This document shows, piece by piece, positions 8,851 to 15,132 of a DNA stretch of 18,201 bases. Under the pieces are notes generated by a model. It worked only from the letters and a program-made list of their open reading frames with translations, did not search any database and was not told the DNA's origin. The position numbers and the translations under genes were made by a program. This DNA comes from an uncultured Parabacteroides sp. (lineage in GTDB: Bacteria > Bacteroidota > Bacteroidia > Bacteroidales > Tannerellaceae). Numbering within the stretch: the first letter of the stretch is position 1; every line of letters begins with the position of its first letter. The stretch spans positions 1 through 18,201 of the forward strand of contig NZ_CAJJWO010000094.1 in NCBI RefSeq assembly GCF_905196875.1, written 5' to 3'.

Positions 8851-9230
8851 TTAATGAATTACTAAAAATGAATCCGAATAAATTTATCTGTTGTGGATCT
8901 GCCTATTACCATATCATCCTAATAATATATTCTTAGTGTAATAATATCCAATAACGCAAATTATATGAGTTCATTTTGTTGCCACTTAACATATGGAGTA
9001 ATAATTATCCTGGGAACTGTCTTTATTAACGTGATAGAACCTTTTTTGGATGGTACATATAATAGTTTGAAGTTAATGATATTTTATACTATGAAAATAT
9101 CAAAAGAATCACTCTGAAATATCAAGTATTCAATTTTATCTCAATCGCTTGGATTTGAGAAAATGAAAATTTGTATTTTTTTATATTTTATAAATGTTGT
9201 CTCCAACAAGAACTTCTTTCTGTTTGTAAG
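8851..9230 (-). pseudogene. Decayed second signal peptidase I gene
   Basis: Translation of the minus strand, ignoring stops, gives HMLSGNKMNS, LRYWILLH, EYIIRMIW and ADPQQINLFGF in order. These line up with MAGDNGMNSQDSRYWGLLPE, EYIVGKAWIIW and DPYTDKFRW of the intact peptidase. Several in-frame stops interrupt it. The end also matches at DNA level: AATTCATTAAA, two bases, then GAAAG and CATGAAAAG occur at both peptidase/transglutaminase junctions. Near 9190-9215 a weaker match (EVLVGDNIYKI against PELTIGDNVLVNKL) suggests the region after the catalytic serine. The distance between the two matches is about 350 bases shorter than in the intact gene, implying an internal deletion. The C-terminal match is strong, the N-terminal one tentative. 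Confidence 0.8.
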
Positions 9231-9313
9231 GGAAACTAGTAGTTCTCCTATACATTCTTATAGGAATGTAGCAAATACTCTTTTGGGAGAGTTCTTCTAG
9301 ATTTACTTCGTTG
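9231..9313. other. AT-rich spacer with small inverted repeats, no gene seen
   Basis: The stretch holds TACATTC/GAATGTA (9251-9257 and 9264-9270, 6-base loop) and a near-palindrome around aactagtagtt. It may be the terminator or trailer of the thioredoxin-like gene, or more of the decayed peptidase. I see no start, promoter box or open frame of note. Confidence 0.4.
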
Positions 9314-9886
9314 TTAATTGATTTTTTTTGTTAGACTTGTTTGATAAGTATTTTCTTTCGATATTTGTTTTAAATACAATTCTTTTATTGTAGGATTTAA
9401 TATCGGATTTCCTATAAGAATTACATTGTTATTTTTGTTAAGCAAAAATGTTTGTAGTTTAATATTACTTGGAAATTTATTTTTTTGATTAAAAGAATCT
9501 TTTTTGTCAAAAATGACAGGGTATTTGAAGTCGGATTCTTTTAAAATGTAATTTATTTCTTTGTAATTATTTGAATTTATTATAAAGATGAATGAAATGT
9601 TGTCTTTAGTTACATCTTCAAACTCTTTTATTAAATCTTTCCAAAGGTGCATTTTTAATTTGCATGCAATGCATCCAATGGAATCAATGTAAGTCAACAC
9701 TTTAAATTCTTTATCTAAGTTTATTTTGTTTTCTTTTAAAGAGTTATAATTGCTAGATTGAATATCTGAAGGGAAAATTACATTTTTGCCGATCCATTCT
9801 GATATTGTATTTTCGTTTGTCTCATTTTCTGATTTGCAACTACAGATAAGAATAGTTAATGTGATAAATAAGTATAAATGTTTCAT
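9314..9886 (-). CDS. Thioredoxin-like lipoprotein, short form (no DUF1573 domain)
   Basis: A 190-residue exported protein with a lipoprotein signal ending ILICSC (lipidated cysteine about residue 17). The body resembles a thioredoxin-fold domain: LTYIDSIGCIACKLKMHLW carries a CxxC pair (Cys72, Cys75), followed by FIFIINSNNYKEINYIL and LQTFLLNKNNNVILIGNP, which match the strand-helix layout of thioredoxin-like proteins. It is clearly homologous to residues 1-185 of the protein at 11565-12446, with the same IDSIGC.xCKL motif and the same YLKQI ending, but it stops before the DUF1573 domain. It begins three bases after the propeller gene stop, so it is the last gene of cassette 1. A periplasmic redox role is plausible but not shown. 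The sequence is very AT-rich. Confidence 0.72.
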   Translation of the reverse strand: MKHLYLFITLTILICSCKSENETNENTISEWIGKNVIFPSDIQSSNYNSLKENKINLDKEFKVLTYIDSIGCIACKLKMHLWKDLIKEFEDVTKDNISFIFIINSNNYKEINYILKESDFKYPVIFDKKDSFNQKNKFPSNIKLQTFLLNKNNNVILIGNPILNPTIKELYLKQISKENTYQTSLTKKIN

Positions 9887-9889
9887 AAT

Positions 9890-11050
9890 CTATTGATTTT
9901 TAATGAGTTTTATTTTCTGAAAACTAAGAATGTCGTCATTGTAATTAGGATTTTTAAAATGACTACAACTTATATATAATCCATCTTCTCTAATTATATG
10001 AGCTGTGGGTACATAGGTGAATTCAGGGAAAAGTTTTTCTCCTATAATGTTTAGATCTTTATCTAAGATAATAATAGTAAATTGTTTTTTACCATAACGC
10101 GTGATTTCTAAAAAACTGTCATTAGTGTCAATTTCTGTTTGTGGACACGCAAAACGATAATATACATTTCTGTATTTGTCATATAGAATGTCTTCATAAG
10201 TTGCTTCTTCACAGCTGACTTGTAATATTTTATTGAAGTCATTTGTTTTTAATCTGTTTATTTTTACTTCTGGTATATACTTGCTTTTAATTTGTTTTGT
10301 TTTAACTGTTTTGTGGTCAGGAGAAACTATATATAGAGAATCACTATAAAGAAATGAATATATAAAATTATTACCATCGAAAGTTCGTCTATATTGATAA
10401 CCAAATCCAGCATTTGTGCCTAAATCTTCAAATGTGATGATTTGTGGATATTTTAATTGTGTTAATTCTACTATATTGCTAATTGTATCTATAATAGCAG
10501 ATAGACTACTTTTTTTTAATATATCACGACCGTAAGTTTTGTTTAAATTTTGCGTTAGATAAAATTTGTTGTTGTATAATTCTATTCTTCCTAAAGAATG
10601 AAGAATTCTTGTAGGGAATTCTTCATTAATTGCTTTTGAGAAATCAAATTTATTGACAATCTTTCCCTCTCCATCGCTCTTGTATAAGTATGTAGTATAT
10701 GGACTTAGTAAATATATTTCATTTGGATTTTTAATGTAAAAATCATTTATATATCCAACTATGCTGTTTTCTCCTTCAGTGTCGTATGTTATTTTTTTAT
10801 ATGTTTCTCCTCTAGAAAGATTGTATATAATTAATTGAGGTTTTTGTTTATTTATGAAAGCAATGTATTCTGAGCTGTCATTTTTATAATAAGAAATAGT
10901 ACTTAATGGAATATATGTACTATCATCTAAATGTATATTTAAATACTCATTTGATGCTTCTAAAGTGTAAATTGGTTTATCTGTATCTCTGTTTTTTTGT
11001 GTACATGAGATGAGAGTGATAAATAATATTGTGTGTAATAGTGTTTTCAT
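9890..11050 (-). CDS. DUF4221-like propeller-type lipoprotein
   Basis: A 386-residue exported protein with signal MKTLLHTILFITLISC (Cys16 lipidated). Repeated beta-rich blocks, each with a hydrophobic strand followed by a turn and an aromatic (IYLLSPYTTYLYKSDG, FIYSFLYSDSLYIVSPDH, FTIIILDKDLNIIGEKLFPE), are typical of TolB-like or six-bladed propellers; the overall look is closest to the DUF4221 family. It occupies the same place in cassette 1 that the BF3164-like gene holds in cassette 2, between the NVEALA peptide and the thioredoxin-like gene. Such lipoproteins are common in Bacteroidetes next to NVEALA genes, but no activity is known to me. It is strongly AT-rich with many AAT/ATA/TTA codons. 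Confidence 0.65.
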   Translation of the reverse strand: MKTLLHTILFITLISCTQKNRDTDKPIYTLEASNEYLNIHLDDSTYIPLSTISYYKNDSSEYIAFINKQKPQLIIYNLSRGETYKKITYDTEGENSIVGYINDFYIKNPNEIYLLSPYTTYLYKSDGEGKIVNKFDFSKAINEEFPTRILHSLGRIELYNNKFYLTQNLNKTYGRDILKKSSLSAIIDTISNIVELTQLKYPQIITFEDLGTNAGFGYQYRRTFDGNNFIYSFLYSDSLYIVSPDHKTVKTKQIKSKYIPEVKINRLKTNDFNKILQVSCEEATYEDILYDKYRNVYYRFACPQTEIDTNDSFLEITRYGKKQFTIIILDKDLNIIGEKLFPEFTYVPTAHIIREDGLYISCSHFKNPNYNDDILSFQKIKLIKNQ

Positions 11051-11071
11051 GAATTTTATTTTATGTTGAAA

Positions 11072-11128
11072 ATGACTGAATAAAAAGTTTATTTATTGCA
11101 ATAGATAATAACTATTTTATTCAGTCAT
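11072..11128 (-). terminator. 14-bp inverted repeat between NVEALA peptide 1 and the DUF4221-like gene
   Basis: ATGACTGAATAAAA at 11072-11085 is perfectly matched by TTTTATTCAGTCAT at 11115-11128; the 29-base loop contains a smaller AATAG/CTATT hairpin. On the minus strand the stem is followed by TTTTC. It sits inside the cassette, so it is more likely an attenuator, partial terminator or mRNA-stabilising stem that keeps peptide mRNA more abundant than the downstream genes. Confidence 0.55.
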
Positions 11129-11138
11129 AAGTATGTTT

Positions 11139-11357
11139 TTATAAGCCGCAAGGACATCCTAACCCAAAACCGTTATAGCATAAGACGTAGTTACGGTCTT
11201 CCCAGAAGCAATTGAAACCAACTTCGCGACGAGCTAATGCTTCCACATTAGCAAGTGCCAAGTCTGACAGTTCCACCTCATTTTGACTTTGACTGAAATT
11301 CCAGCCTGCTGTAACAGCGATAGCAGCGATAATTATGATGCCAAATAACTTCTTCAT
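11139..11357 (-). CDS. NVEALA-family small secreted peptide 1
   Basis: A 72-residue precursor. A basic start MKKLFGIIIIAAIAVTAGW is an export signal, followed by a polar spacer and LSDLALANVEALARRE, which contains the exact family signature NVEALA (residues 37-42). The remaining C-terminal part has about 28 residues, including four cysteines in the pattern NC, LC, GC-PC, and glycine/aromatic residues, so it could form two disulfides. Families of this kind (NVEALA proteins, PF14055) are common in Bacteroidetes; their role is unknown, and processing near the signature is my inference. No TAnnTTTG box lies directly in front on this strand, so it may be transcribed from cassette 2. It leads cassette 1, upstream of the DUF4221-like and thioredoxin-like genes. 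Confidence 0.88.
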   Translation of the reverse strand: MKKLFGIIIIAAIAVTAGWNFSQSQNEVELSDLALANVEALARREVGFNCFWEDRNYVLCYNGFGLGCPCGL

Positions 11358-11409
11358 ATCTGTATCAATTTAATTGTTTGTTTTATTAATTATTAATCAG
11401 GCTATTTTC

Positions 11410-11560
11410 TATCTTTGCCTACTATTTTCAGATTTGATAGCCGAACGGCACCTGTACCATTCTGTTTTGTCAGTTATATTACCATCATACACCTCCTTTT
11501 TGGGGTCTCCGGGAGTTTGCTTGTACAATTTTCGAGGTCGTGCAGCAAACTCCCTTTTGT
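11410..11560 (+). ncRNA. Structured non-coding block, candidate plus-strand RNA
   Basis: The only gap of note between the two cassettes is GC-richer than its surroundings. On the plus strand TATCTTTG at 11410-11417 matches the -7 consensus. Downstream, GGGAGTTTGC (11511-11520) pairs with GCAAACTCCC (11545-11554), the stem continues with a one-base bulge through TGTAC/GTGCA, and TTTTGTT follows, as in an intrinsic terminator. This would give an RNA of about 130-140 bases. It contains ACACCTCCTTT, like the 3' end of 16S rRNA. A second small stem, TGTTCG/CGAACA, is at 11558-11574. On the minus strand the same bases continue the DUF1573 gene frame for 51 codons after its stop, which I take as chance. 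A dispersed repeat element is an alternative. Confidence 0.35.
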
Positions 11561-11564
11561 TCGA

Positions 11565-12446
11565 TCACCGAACATTCCCTTTTATCCTACCTTTGATGGG
11601 TTGGTTGTTAATACTATTGTACTTGATCGTTACGACTTCATCGAAGAATCCTGTATCCTTCGGTGTCATCTTAATTCCCACCCGGAGAGTTTCTCCGGGC
11701 TTCGCAGGTCGTTTGTCATACGTGGCTGCCGTGCAGCCGCAGGTGGTACTTACGTCCACTATCACGAGGGGATTGTCCCCGGTGTTTTTTATTTCGAAGG
11801 TTGTTTGTTTTATTTCTGATTTGTCGAATGTGCCGAAGTCTATTTCTGTTTGTATAGCTTCAGCAGTTGTTTTCAACATATTTTTAGCCAGACTGTCTTT
11901 TCCGGTTATTTGTTTTAGATAGAGGTCTTTTATAGCCGTGTTGTGTACTGGATTTCCTAAAGCTGCTACTTTATTATTTTTGTCTAGCAGAAATGTCTGG
12001 AAGGTCATATCTGCGGGGAACTTATTCAGTTTGTTTAGCTGATCGTCCATATCGATACACATAGGGCGGTCAAAGCCATCACGTTTCAGCAGATAACGTA
12101 TTTCTTTGTAATCTTTTGAGTGAAAGAAAAAGAGGAAAGGAATTTTCTCTTGTGTAACGGAATTTGTATATTCAATCAGTTCTTTCCACTTATGTAATTG
12201 CAGTTTACAGCTGGTGCAGCCGATAGAGTCTACATATATCAATACCTTATATTCTGAATTTGGAATCTGATAGTCAGTTGTGTCTGTCAGATAACGAGTG
12301 AAGATTAGGTTTTCAGGGAATACAATTTGTTTGCCTTGCCATTCGTTGACAAGTTGTACAATCCGTGTTTCCTTTTCTTTCTGTTCGTTTTTGCAGGAGA
12401 AGAAGATAGGTAATAATACTAGTATGATTAGATTTAAAGTTTTCAT
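11565..12446 (-). CDS. Thioredoxin-like + DUF1573 two-domain lipoprotein
   Basis: A 293-residue exported protein. Signal MKTLNLIILVLLPIFFSC places the lipidated cysteine at residue 18. Residues about 35-185 form a thioredoxin-like domain with LIYVDSIGCTSCKLQLHKW (CxxC at 77 and 80). Residues about 200-292 are a DUF1573 domain: IDFGTFDKSE, TTFEIKNTGDNPLVI, STTCGCT (Cys236, Cys238) and PAKPGETLRVGIKM. DUF1573 domains are Ig-like modules of unknown role found in exported Bacteroidetes proteins. It is the long form of the protein at 9314-9886 and the last gene of cassette 2, eight bases after the BF3164-like gene. The CxxC and the DUF1573 CxC pair suggest redox or metal chemistry in the periplasm, perhaps on the cysteine-bearing peptides; this is inference. 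Confidence 0.8.
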   Translation of the reverse strand: MKTLNLIILVLLPIFFSCKNEQKEKETRIVQLVNEWQGKQIVFPENLIFTRYLTDTTDYQIPNSEYKVLIYVDSIGCTSCKLQLHKWKELIEYTNSVTQEKIPFLFFFHSKDYKEIRYLLKRDGFDRPMCIDMDDQLNKLNKFPADMTFQTFLLDKNNKVAALGNPVHNTAIKDLYLKQITGKDSLAKNMLKTTAEAIQTEIDFGTFDKSEIKQTTFEIKNTGDNPLVIVDVSTTCGCTAATYDKRPAKPGETLRVGIKMTPKDTGFFDEVVTIKYNSINNQPIKGRIKGNVR

Positions 12447-12454
12447 CTTGTTCT

Positions 12455-13510
12455 CTATATTTTGAATTCTATAATCGGATCATCGCTTTTTACTTCGGTT
12501 GCGACGATCGTGTTCGTTTCTTCGTTTATGTCGATGCCATATATAGCATGATCGAGGGTATATTTACAAACCGGATTTCCTTGCAGGTCGAAAACGTAGA
12601 TGAATCTTCCTCCGTCTTCCGGCCGTTCTCCACGCTGATAGGTGGCTAGCTTGTCTTTGAATTTAATACCCTGAAATACAGCATAGATATGCTTGCTTGT
12701 TACTTTTATATCACTAAACCCCATGATTCCATTCGGAATTCCTGAACCGTCTTTACCTGTTTGAAACTCAGGTTCTCCTGCCGGACCATATAGGACTTTA
12801 TGTGTATTGTCATTTAAATTATAAATTTCTATTGTTTCTCCCAACTGGGTAGCCATAGCTAAGACACCATTGTCAGGATTATAGTCCATAAAACTTCGCC
12901 ATGCCTGTGCCAGTGCCGGGCGAGAAGTCTTTTCATTAGTTGTCTCGCTGGGGATTGTACCATTACTTTTGGTCGCTTTACCATTCTTGTTTACTTCCCA
13001 AAAACGATGCTCTCCCATATAGTCAGGAATCAAAAAGCCCGATTCCATCGTGCGAAAGTCCAAAGAACGAACAAGTTTCTTGTCTAGTTTAATCTCCTCT
13101 ACCCGTTCCGCAGAACCGGTAGAAGGAGATATTTTCCAGCGGGTAATTTCCATCTTATTGGGATCGAGGGCCCACAAAGAGTCTAAGGAGTTAAATTGGA
13201 TGTTTGCTGCTGATAGCATCTCCTCCGGTGCTTCTCCACGTTTGCCGAATGAAGCAATATGTTTCCACGCCGGATAGGTAAACGCATGTAGATAGTGATC
13301 TATGTTATGTAGATCCATTACAACGGCAATACTATCTCTGACCGTTACCCGGAATGGATAACGGAACAGAATAGTATCCAGGTTGATAACCTGTGCACTG
13401 AGCGCCTTGGTTTTGGTAAAGTCTGAGTATCTCGGGAAGTGCGAATCCGGAGAACTCGTGCAGGCGCCCAGGCAGCTAATACCTATTAATATATAAAGGA
13501 GATGCTTCAT
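12455..13510 (-). CDS. BF3164-like propeller lipoprotein
   Basis: A 351-residue exported protein with signal MKHLLYILIGISCLGAC (Cys17 lipidated). The body has the features of the BF3164 (TolB-like, PF15869) family: HAFTYPAWKHIASFGKRGEA PEE (residues about 75-97), SLDSLWALDPNKMEITRW and FIYVFDLQGNPVCKYTLDH, that is, regularly spaced propeller blades and the recurrent SFGKRGE-P-E motif seen in 6-bladed propellers near NVEALA genes. It starts three bases after the NVEALA peptide 2 stop, so both are on one mRNA driven by the 13.76-kb promoter. The function of the family is unknown; a binding or receptor role on the outer surface is a reasonable guess. Confidence 0.8.
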   Translation of the reverse strand: MKHLLYILIGISCLGACTSSPDSHFPRYSDFTKTKALSAQVINLDTILFRYPFRVTVRDSIAVVMDLHNIDHYLHAFTYPAWKHIASFGKRGEAPEEMLSAANIQFNSLDSLWALDPNKMEITRWKISPSTGSAERVEEIKLDKKLVRSLDFRTMESGFLIPDYMGEHRFWEVNKNGKATKSNGTIPSETTNEKTSRPALAQAWRSFMDYNPDNGVLAMATQLGETIEIYNLNDNTHKVLYGPAGEPEFQTGKDGSGIPNGIMGFSDIKVTSKHIYAVFQGIKFKDKLATYQRGERPEDGGRFIYVFDLQGNPVCKYTLDHAIYGIDINEETNTIVATEVKSDDPIIEFKI

Positions 13511-13513
13511 TGT

Positions 13514-13735
13514 TTATTCAAGGCTTAAGCCTGTGATTTTCATTTCTACCCAATATCCATTACACTCTACGGATCCGTTACCGTAACAATTACCTCCACT
13601 TCCGTGTTCACCGTTAGCTAATGCTTCGATATTTTCTAACAATAGTGTCGGTAAATCGTTCTTTTGACTGGTCCAAAAACAAAAGCCCGCAACTAGGCAA
13701 ACCACAAATCCAATTAGCGTTAATTTTTTCTTCAT
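13514..13735 (-). CDS. NVEALA-family small secreted peptide 2
   Basis: A 73-residue precursor starting MKKKLTLIGFVVCLVAGF, an export signal, then LLLENIEALANGEHGSGG. NIEALA is a conservative variant of the NVEALA signature (PF14055). The last about 30 residues are glycine-rich with two cysteines (NC, EC), compared with four in peptide 1, and no close match between the two tails is visible. The frame extends upstream to 13762, but that codon overlaps the -7 promoter box, so 13735 is the start; leaders of both peptides share ATTGATA shortly before ATGAAGAA. It is the first gene behind the divergent promoter with the three 11-bp repeats and leads cassette 2. Confidence 0.85.
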   Translation of the reverse strand: MKKKLTLIGFVVCLVAGFCFWTSQKNDLPTLLLENIEALANGEHGSGGNCYGNGSVECNGYWVEMKITGLSLE

Positions 13736-13759
13736 ATCAATATTAAATGTTTGTTGCAG

Positions 13760-13767
13760 CAAAAATA
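13760..13767 (-). promoter_or_regulatory. Candidate -7 box of the NVEALA cassette promoter
   Basis: On the minus strand the bases read TATTTTTG, matching TAnnTTTG, about 25 bases before the peptide start. Where a -33 TTTG box would be expected there is only TTTTTC (about 13783-13788), so the promoter is probably weak without help. The 11-bp repeats begin directly upstream, consistent with activator dependence. Confidence 0.6.
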
Positions 13768-13789
13768 GAGAGGCTTTTTATGAAAAACT

Positions 13790-13822
13790 CCTAGATTTTA
13801 CCTATATTTTACCTAGATTCTA
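13790..13822. promoter_or_regulatory. Three tandem 11-bp repeats, probable operator for the OmpR-type regulator
   Basis: The units are cctagatttta, cctatatttta and cctagattcta, directly abutting, with at most one or two differences between them. An 11-bp period places each copy on the same face of the helix, the arrangement used by OmpR/PhoB-type winged helices bound head to tail. The array lies immediately upstream of the -33 position of the NVEALA promoter and about 55 bases before the -7 box of the regulator. I infer that the regulator at 13897 binds here and activates the peptide cassette, and may control itself. Confidence 0.65.
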
Positions 13823-13874
13823 TTTGAAATGCTGTTTTTCTCATTGTTTTTCCTTTTTTTGAATGGTTCTTTCT

Positions 13875-13882
13875 TATTTTTG
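13875..13882 (+). promoter_or_regulatory. Candidate -7 box of the regulator gene
   Basis: TATTTTTG is an exact TAnnTTTG match and is identical to the box on the other strand at 13760. It would start transcription around 13889, shortly before ATG at 13897 or 13903, leaving a very short leader. A GTG at 13882 would fall within the box and is therefore unlikely as a start. No good -33 box at standard distance is visible. Confidence 0.5.
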
Positions 13883-13896
13883 TGTTCAAAATAAAT

Positions 13897-15018
13897 ATGA
13901 TAATGAATTTGGGTTTATCAGGCAGGTTGTATTTGATTATTGCGGTTTCTGTAATTGCTATAGGGATAGGGTATTGGTTCTCCTATAGTCTGCGTACTAA
14001 AGTGACTGAAACCTGGAAACAGACTTTGTGGGAAGATTGTACGAACAGGATGAGAGAAATTGATGTGAAGAAAATACATATATTGTCTCCAACAGTTTCT
14101 TCTGATATCAAAATAGAGACAGAAGATAAAACTCTACATTTAAAAAAGGACGGTACCACGTCGTTAACTACCGCTGAAAAAGATTTTCTTGCTGACCAAT
14201 ATTATTTATCACTCAAGAATCCTGTGAAAATCGAAACGCTGGATAGTCTTTTCCGATTGAAGTTGATGGAGAATGGTTTTACTTTTAAAACGGCCGTGTC
14301 ACTTTATAATAATGAAACAGCCAAAAAGACATTTTATGGTCAAGAAGACGTGAAAGTCCTACATGATTATTTGAAATTGACATACAAAGTAGATATTCGA
14401 GATGTTATTCTCTTGGAGGGATATGTTAAGGGCGGTTGGTTAGAAAACTTATTGTGGGGTAAAGGCTATTATATCTTGCTATCTCTAATTATCTTTGGGG
14501 CTTTGGTTCTGTTAGTCTTGGAAAAGAAGAAGTTAAAGTGTTTGAAGCAATCTGTCCCCGAAAATAAGCTGCTCGAGGCAATCCCCTTGACTTTGCCTGT
14601 TGAATTTGTTCGGCAGAATGTGGAGTTGATTACAGAACCTGTACTTGAAGAGAAGCATATACAGCCAGGGTTAAATTTGCAACCAACAGCCATAGTTATT
14701 TTTCTGGATGAAGAGAAACACTCTTTAGTTTATGAGGATAAAGTAATACCGCTTGCTCCGAAAGTATTCGGTTTGTTTTATCTGTTGGCGCAAGGGAAAG
14801 ATTATTTCCAATCGTATGATTTCTTGCTTCAAAATCTCTGGTCGGACGAGGAGACTGCAGATAAAAAGCACCTGGAGCAACTCGTGATCCGTTTACGTAA
14901 AGACCTAAAGGATATTCCGTGGTTGAATATTGATACTATACGAGGAAGTGGGTATCAAATCAAAGGAGAAAATGATATAAAAATTATTATTAAACAGATA
15001 GAATATAATAATGAGTAA
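13897..15018 (+). CDS. Membrane-spanning one-component regulator with C-terminal OmpR-type winged helix
   Basis: A 373-residue protein. A first membrane helix (residues about 10-31, RLYLIIAVSVIAIGIGYW), a periplasmic domain of about 150 residues without a family I recognise, a second helix (about 190-208, YYILLSLIIFGALVLLVL), a cytoplasmic linker, then an OmpR/PhoB-type DNA-binding domain (about 265-355): LAPKVFGLFYLLAQGKDYF, LLQNLWSD, HLEQLVIRLRKDL and IDTIRGSGYQI. No receiver or kinase domain is present, so a periplasmic signal would be passed straight to DNA by the same protein, a reversed layout of ToxR/CadC proteins, which have the winged helix first. It diverges from the NVEALA run and shares the intergenic region with the three 11-bp repeats. 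Start is uncertain: 13897 or 13903. Confidence 0.85.
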   Translation: MIMNLGLSGRLYLIIAVSVIAIGIGYWFSYSLRTKVTETWKQTLWEDCTNRMREIDVKKIHILSPTVSSDIKIETEDKTLHLKKDGTTSLTTAEKDFLADQYYLSLKNPVKIETLDSLFRLKLMENGFTFKTAVSLYNNETAKKTFYGQEDVKVLHDYLKLTYKVDIRDVILLEGYVKGGWLENLLWGKGYYILLSLIIFGALVLLVLEKKKLKCLKQSVPENKLLEAIPLTLPVEFVRQNVELITEPVLEEKHIQPGLNLQPTAIVIFLDEEKHSLVYEDKVIPLAPKVFGLFYLLAQGKDYFQSYDFLLQNLWSDEETADKKHLEQLVIRLRKDLKDIPWLNIDTIRGSGYQIKGENDIKIIIKQIEYNNE

Positions 15019-15086
15019 TTATATTATTAGGGGATTACGTCCAAACAACAAATTTCTCTCATTGAATAATTCATTCTATAATCGTA

Positions 15087-15120
15087 TTTTTTTCGTTTGA
15101 CATATATCAAACGAAAGAAA
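15087..15120. terminator. Hairpin downstream of the regulator gene (first of two)
   Basis: TTTCGTTTGA (15091-15100) pairs with TCAAACGAAA (15107-15116) around a 6-base loop, and the stem can extend four more pairs through a T-G wobble. It lies between two converging genes. No T-run follows on either strand, so termination is a guess. Confidence 0.4.
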
Positions 15121-15132
15121 CATATATATGCT

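Noticed and set aside
9294..9310. Single match to the 11-bp operator unit (ctagattta) before the transglutaminase operon
   Set aside because: Only one imperfect copy and no promoter box nearby; likely chance in AT-rich DNA.
11511..11567. Readthrough of the DUF1573 gene stop into 51 further open codons
   Set aside because: The extension is highly basic, lacks family similarity and coincides with strong stems, so non-coding structure explains it better.
11374..11922. 182-codon plus-strand frame antisense to the DUF1573 gene
   Set aside because: It is a shadow: the minus-strand protein has a clear domain match, and the plus-strand translation has no recognisable motifs.
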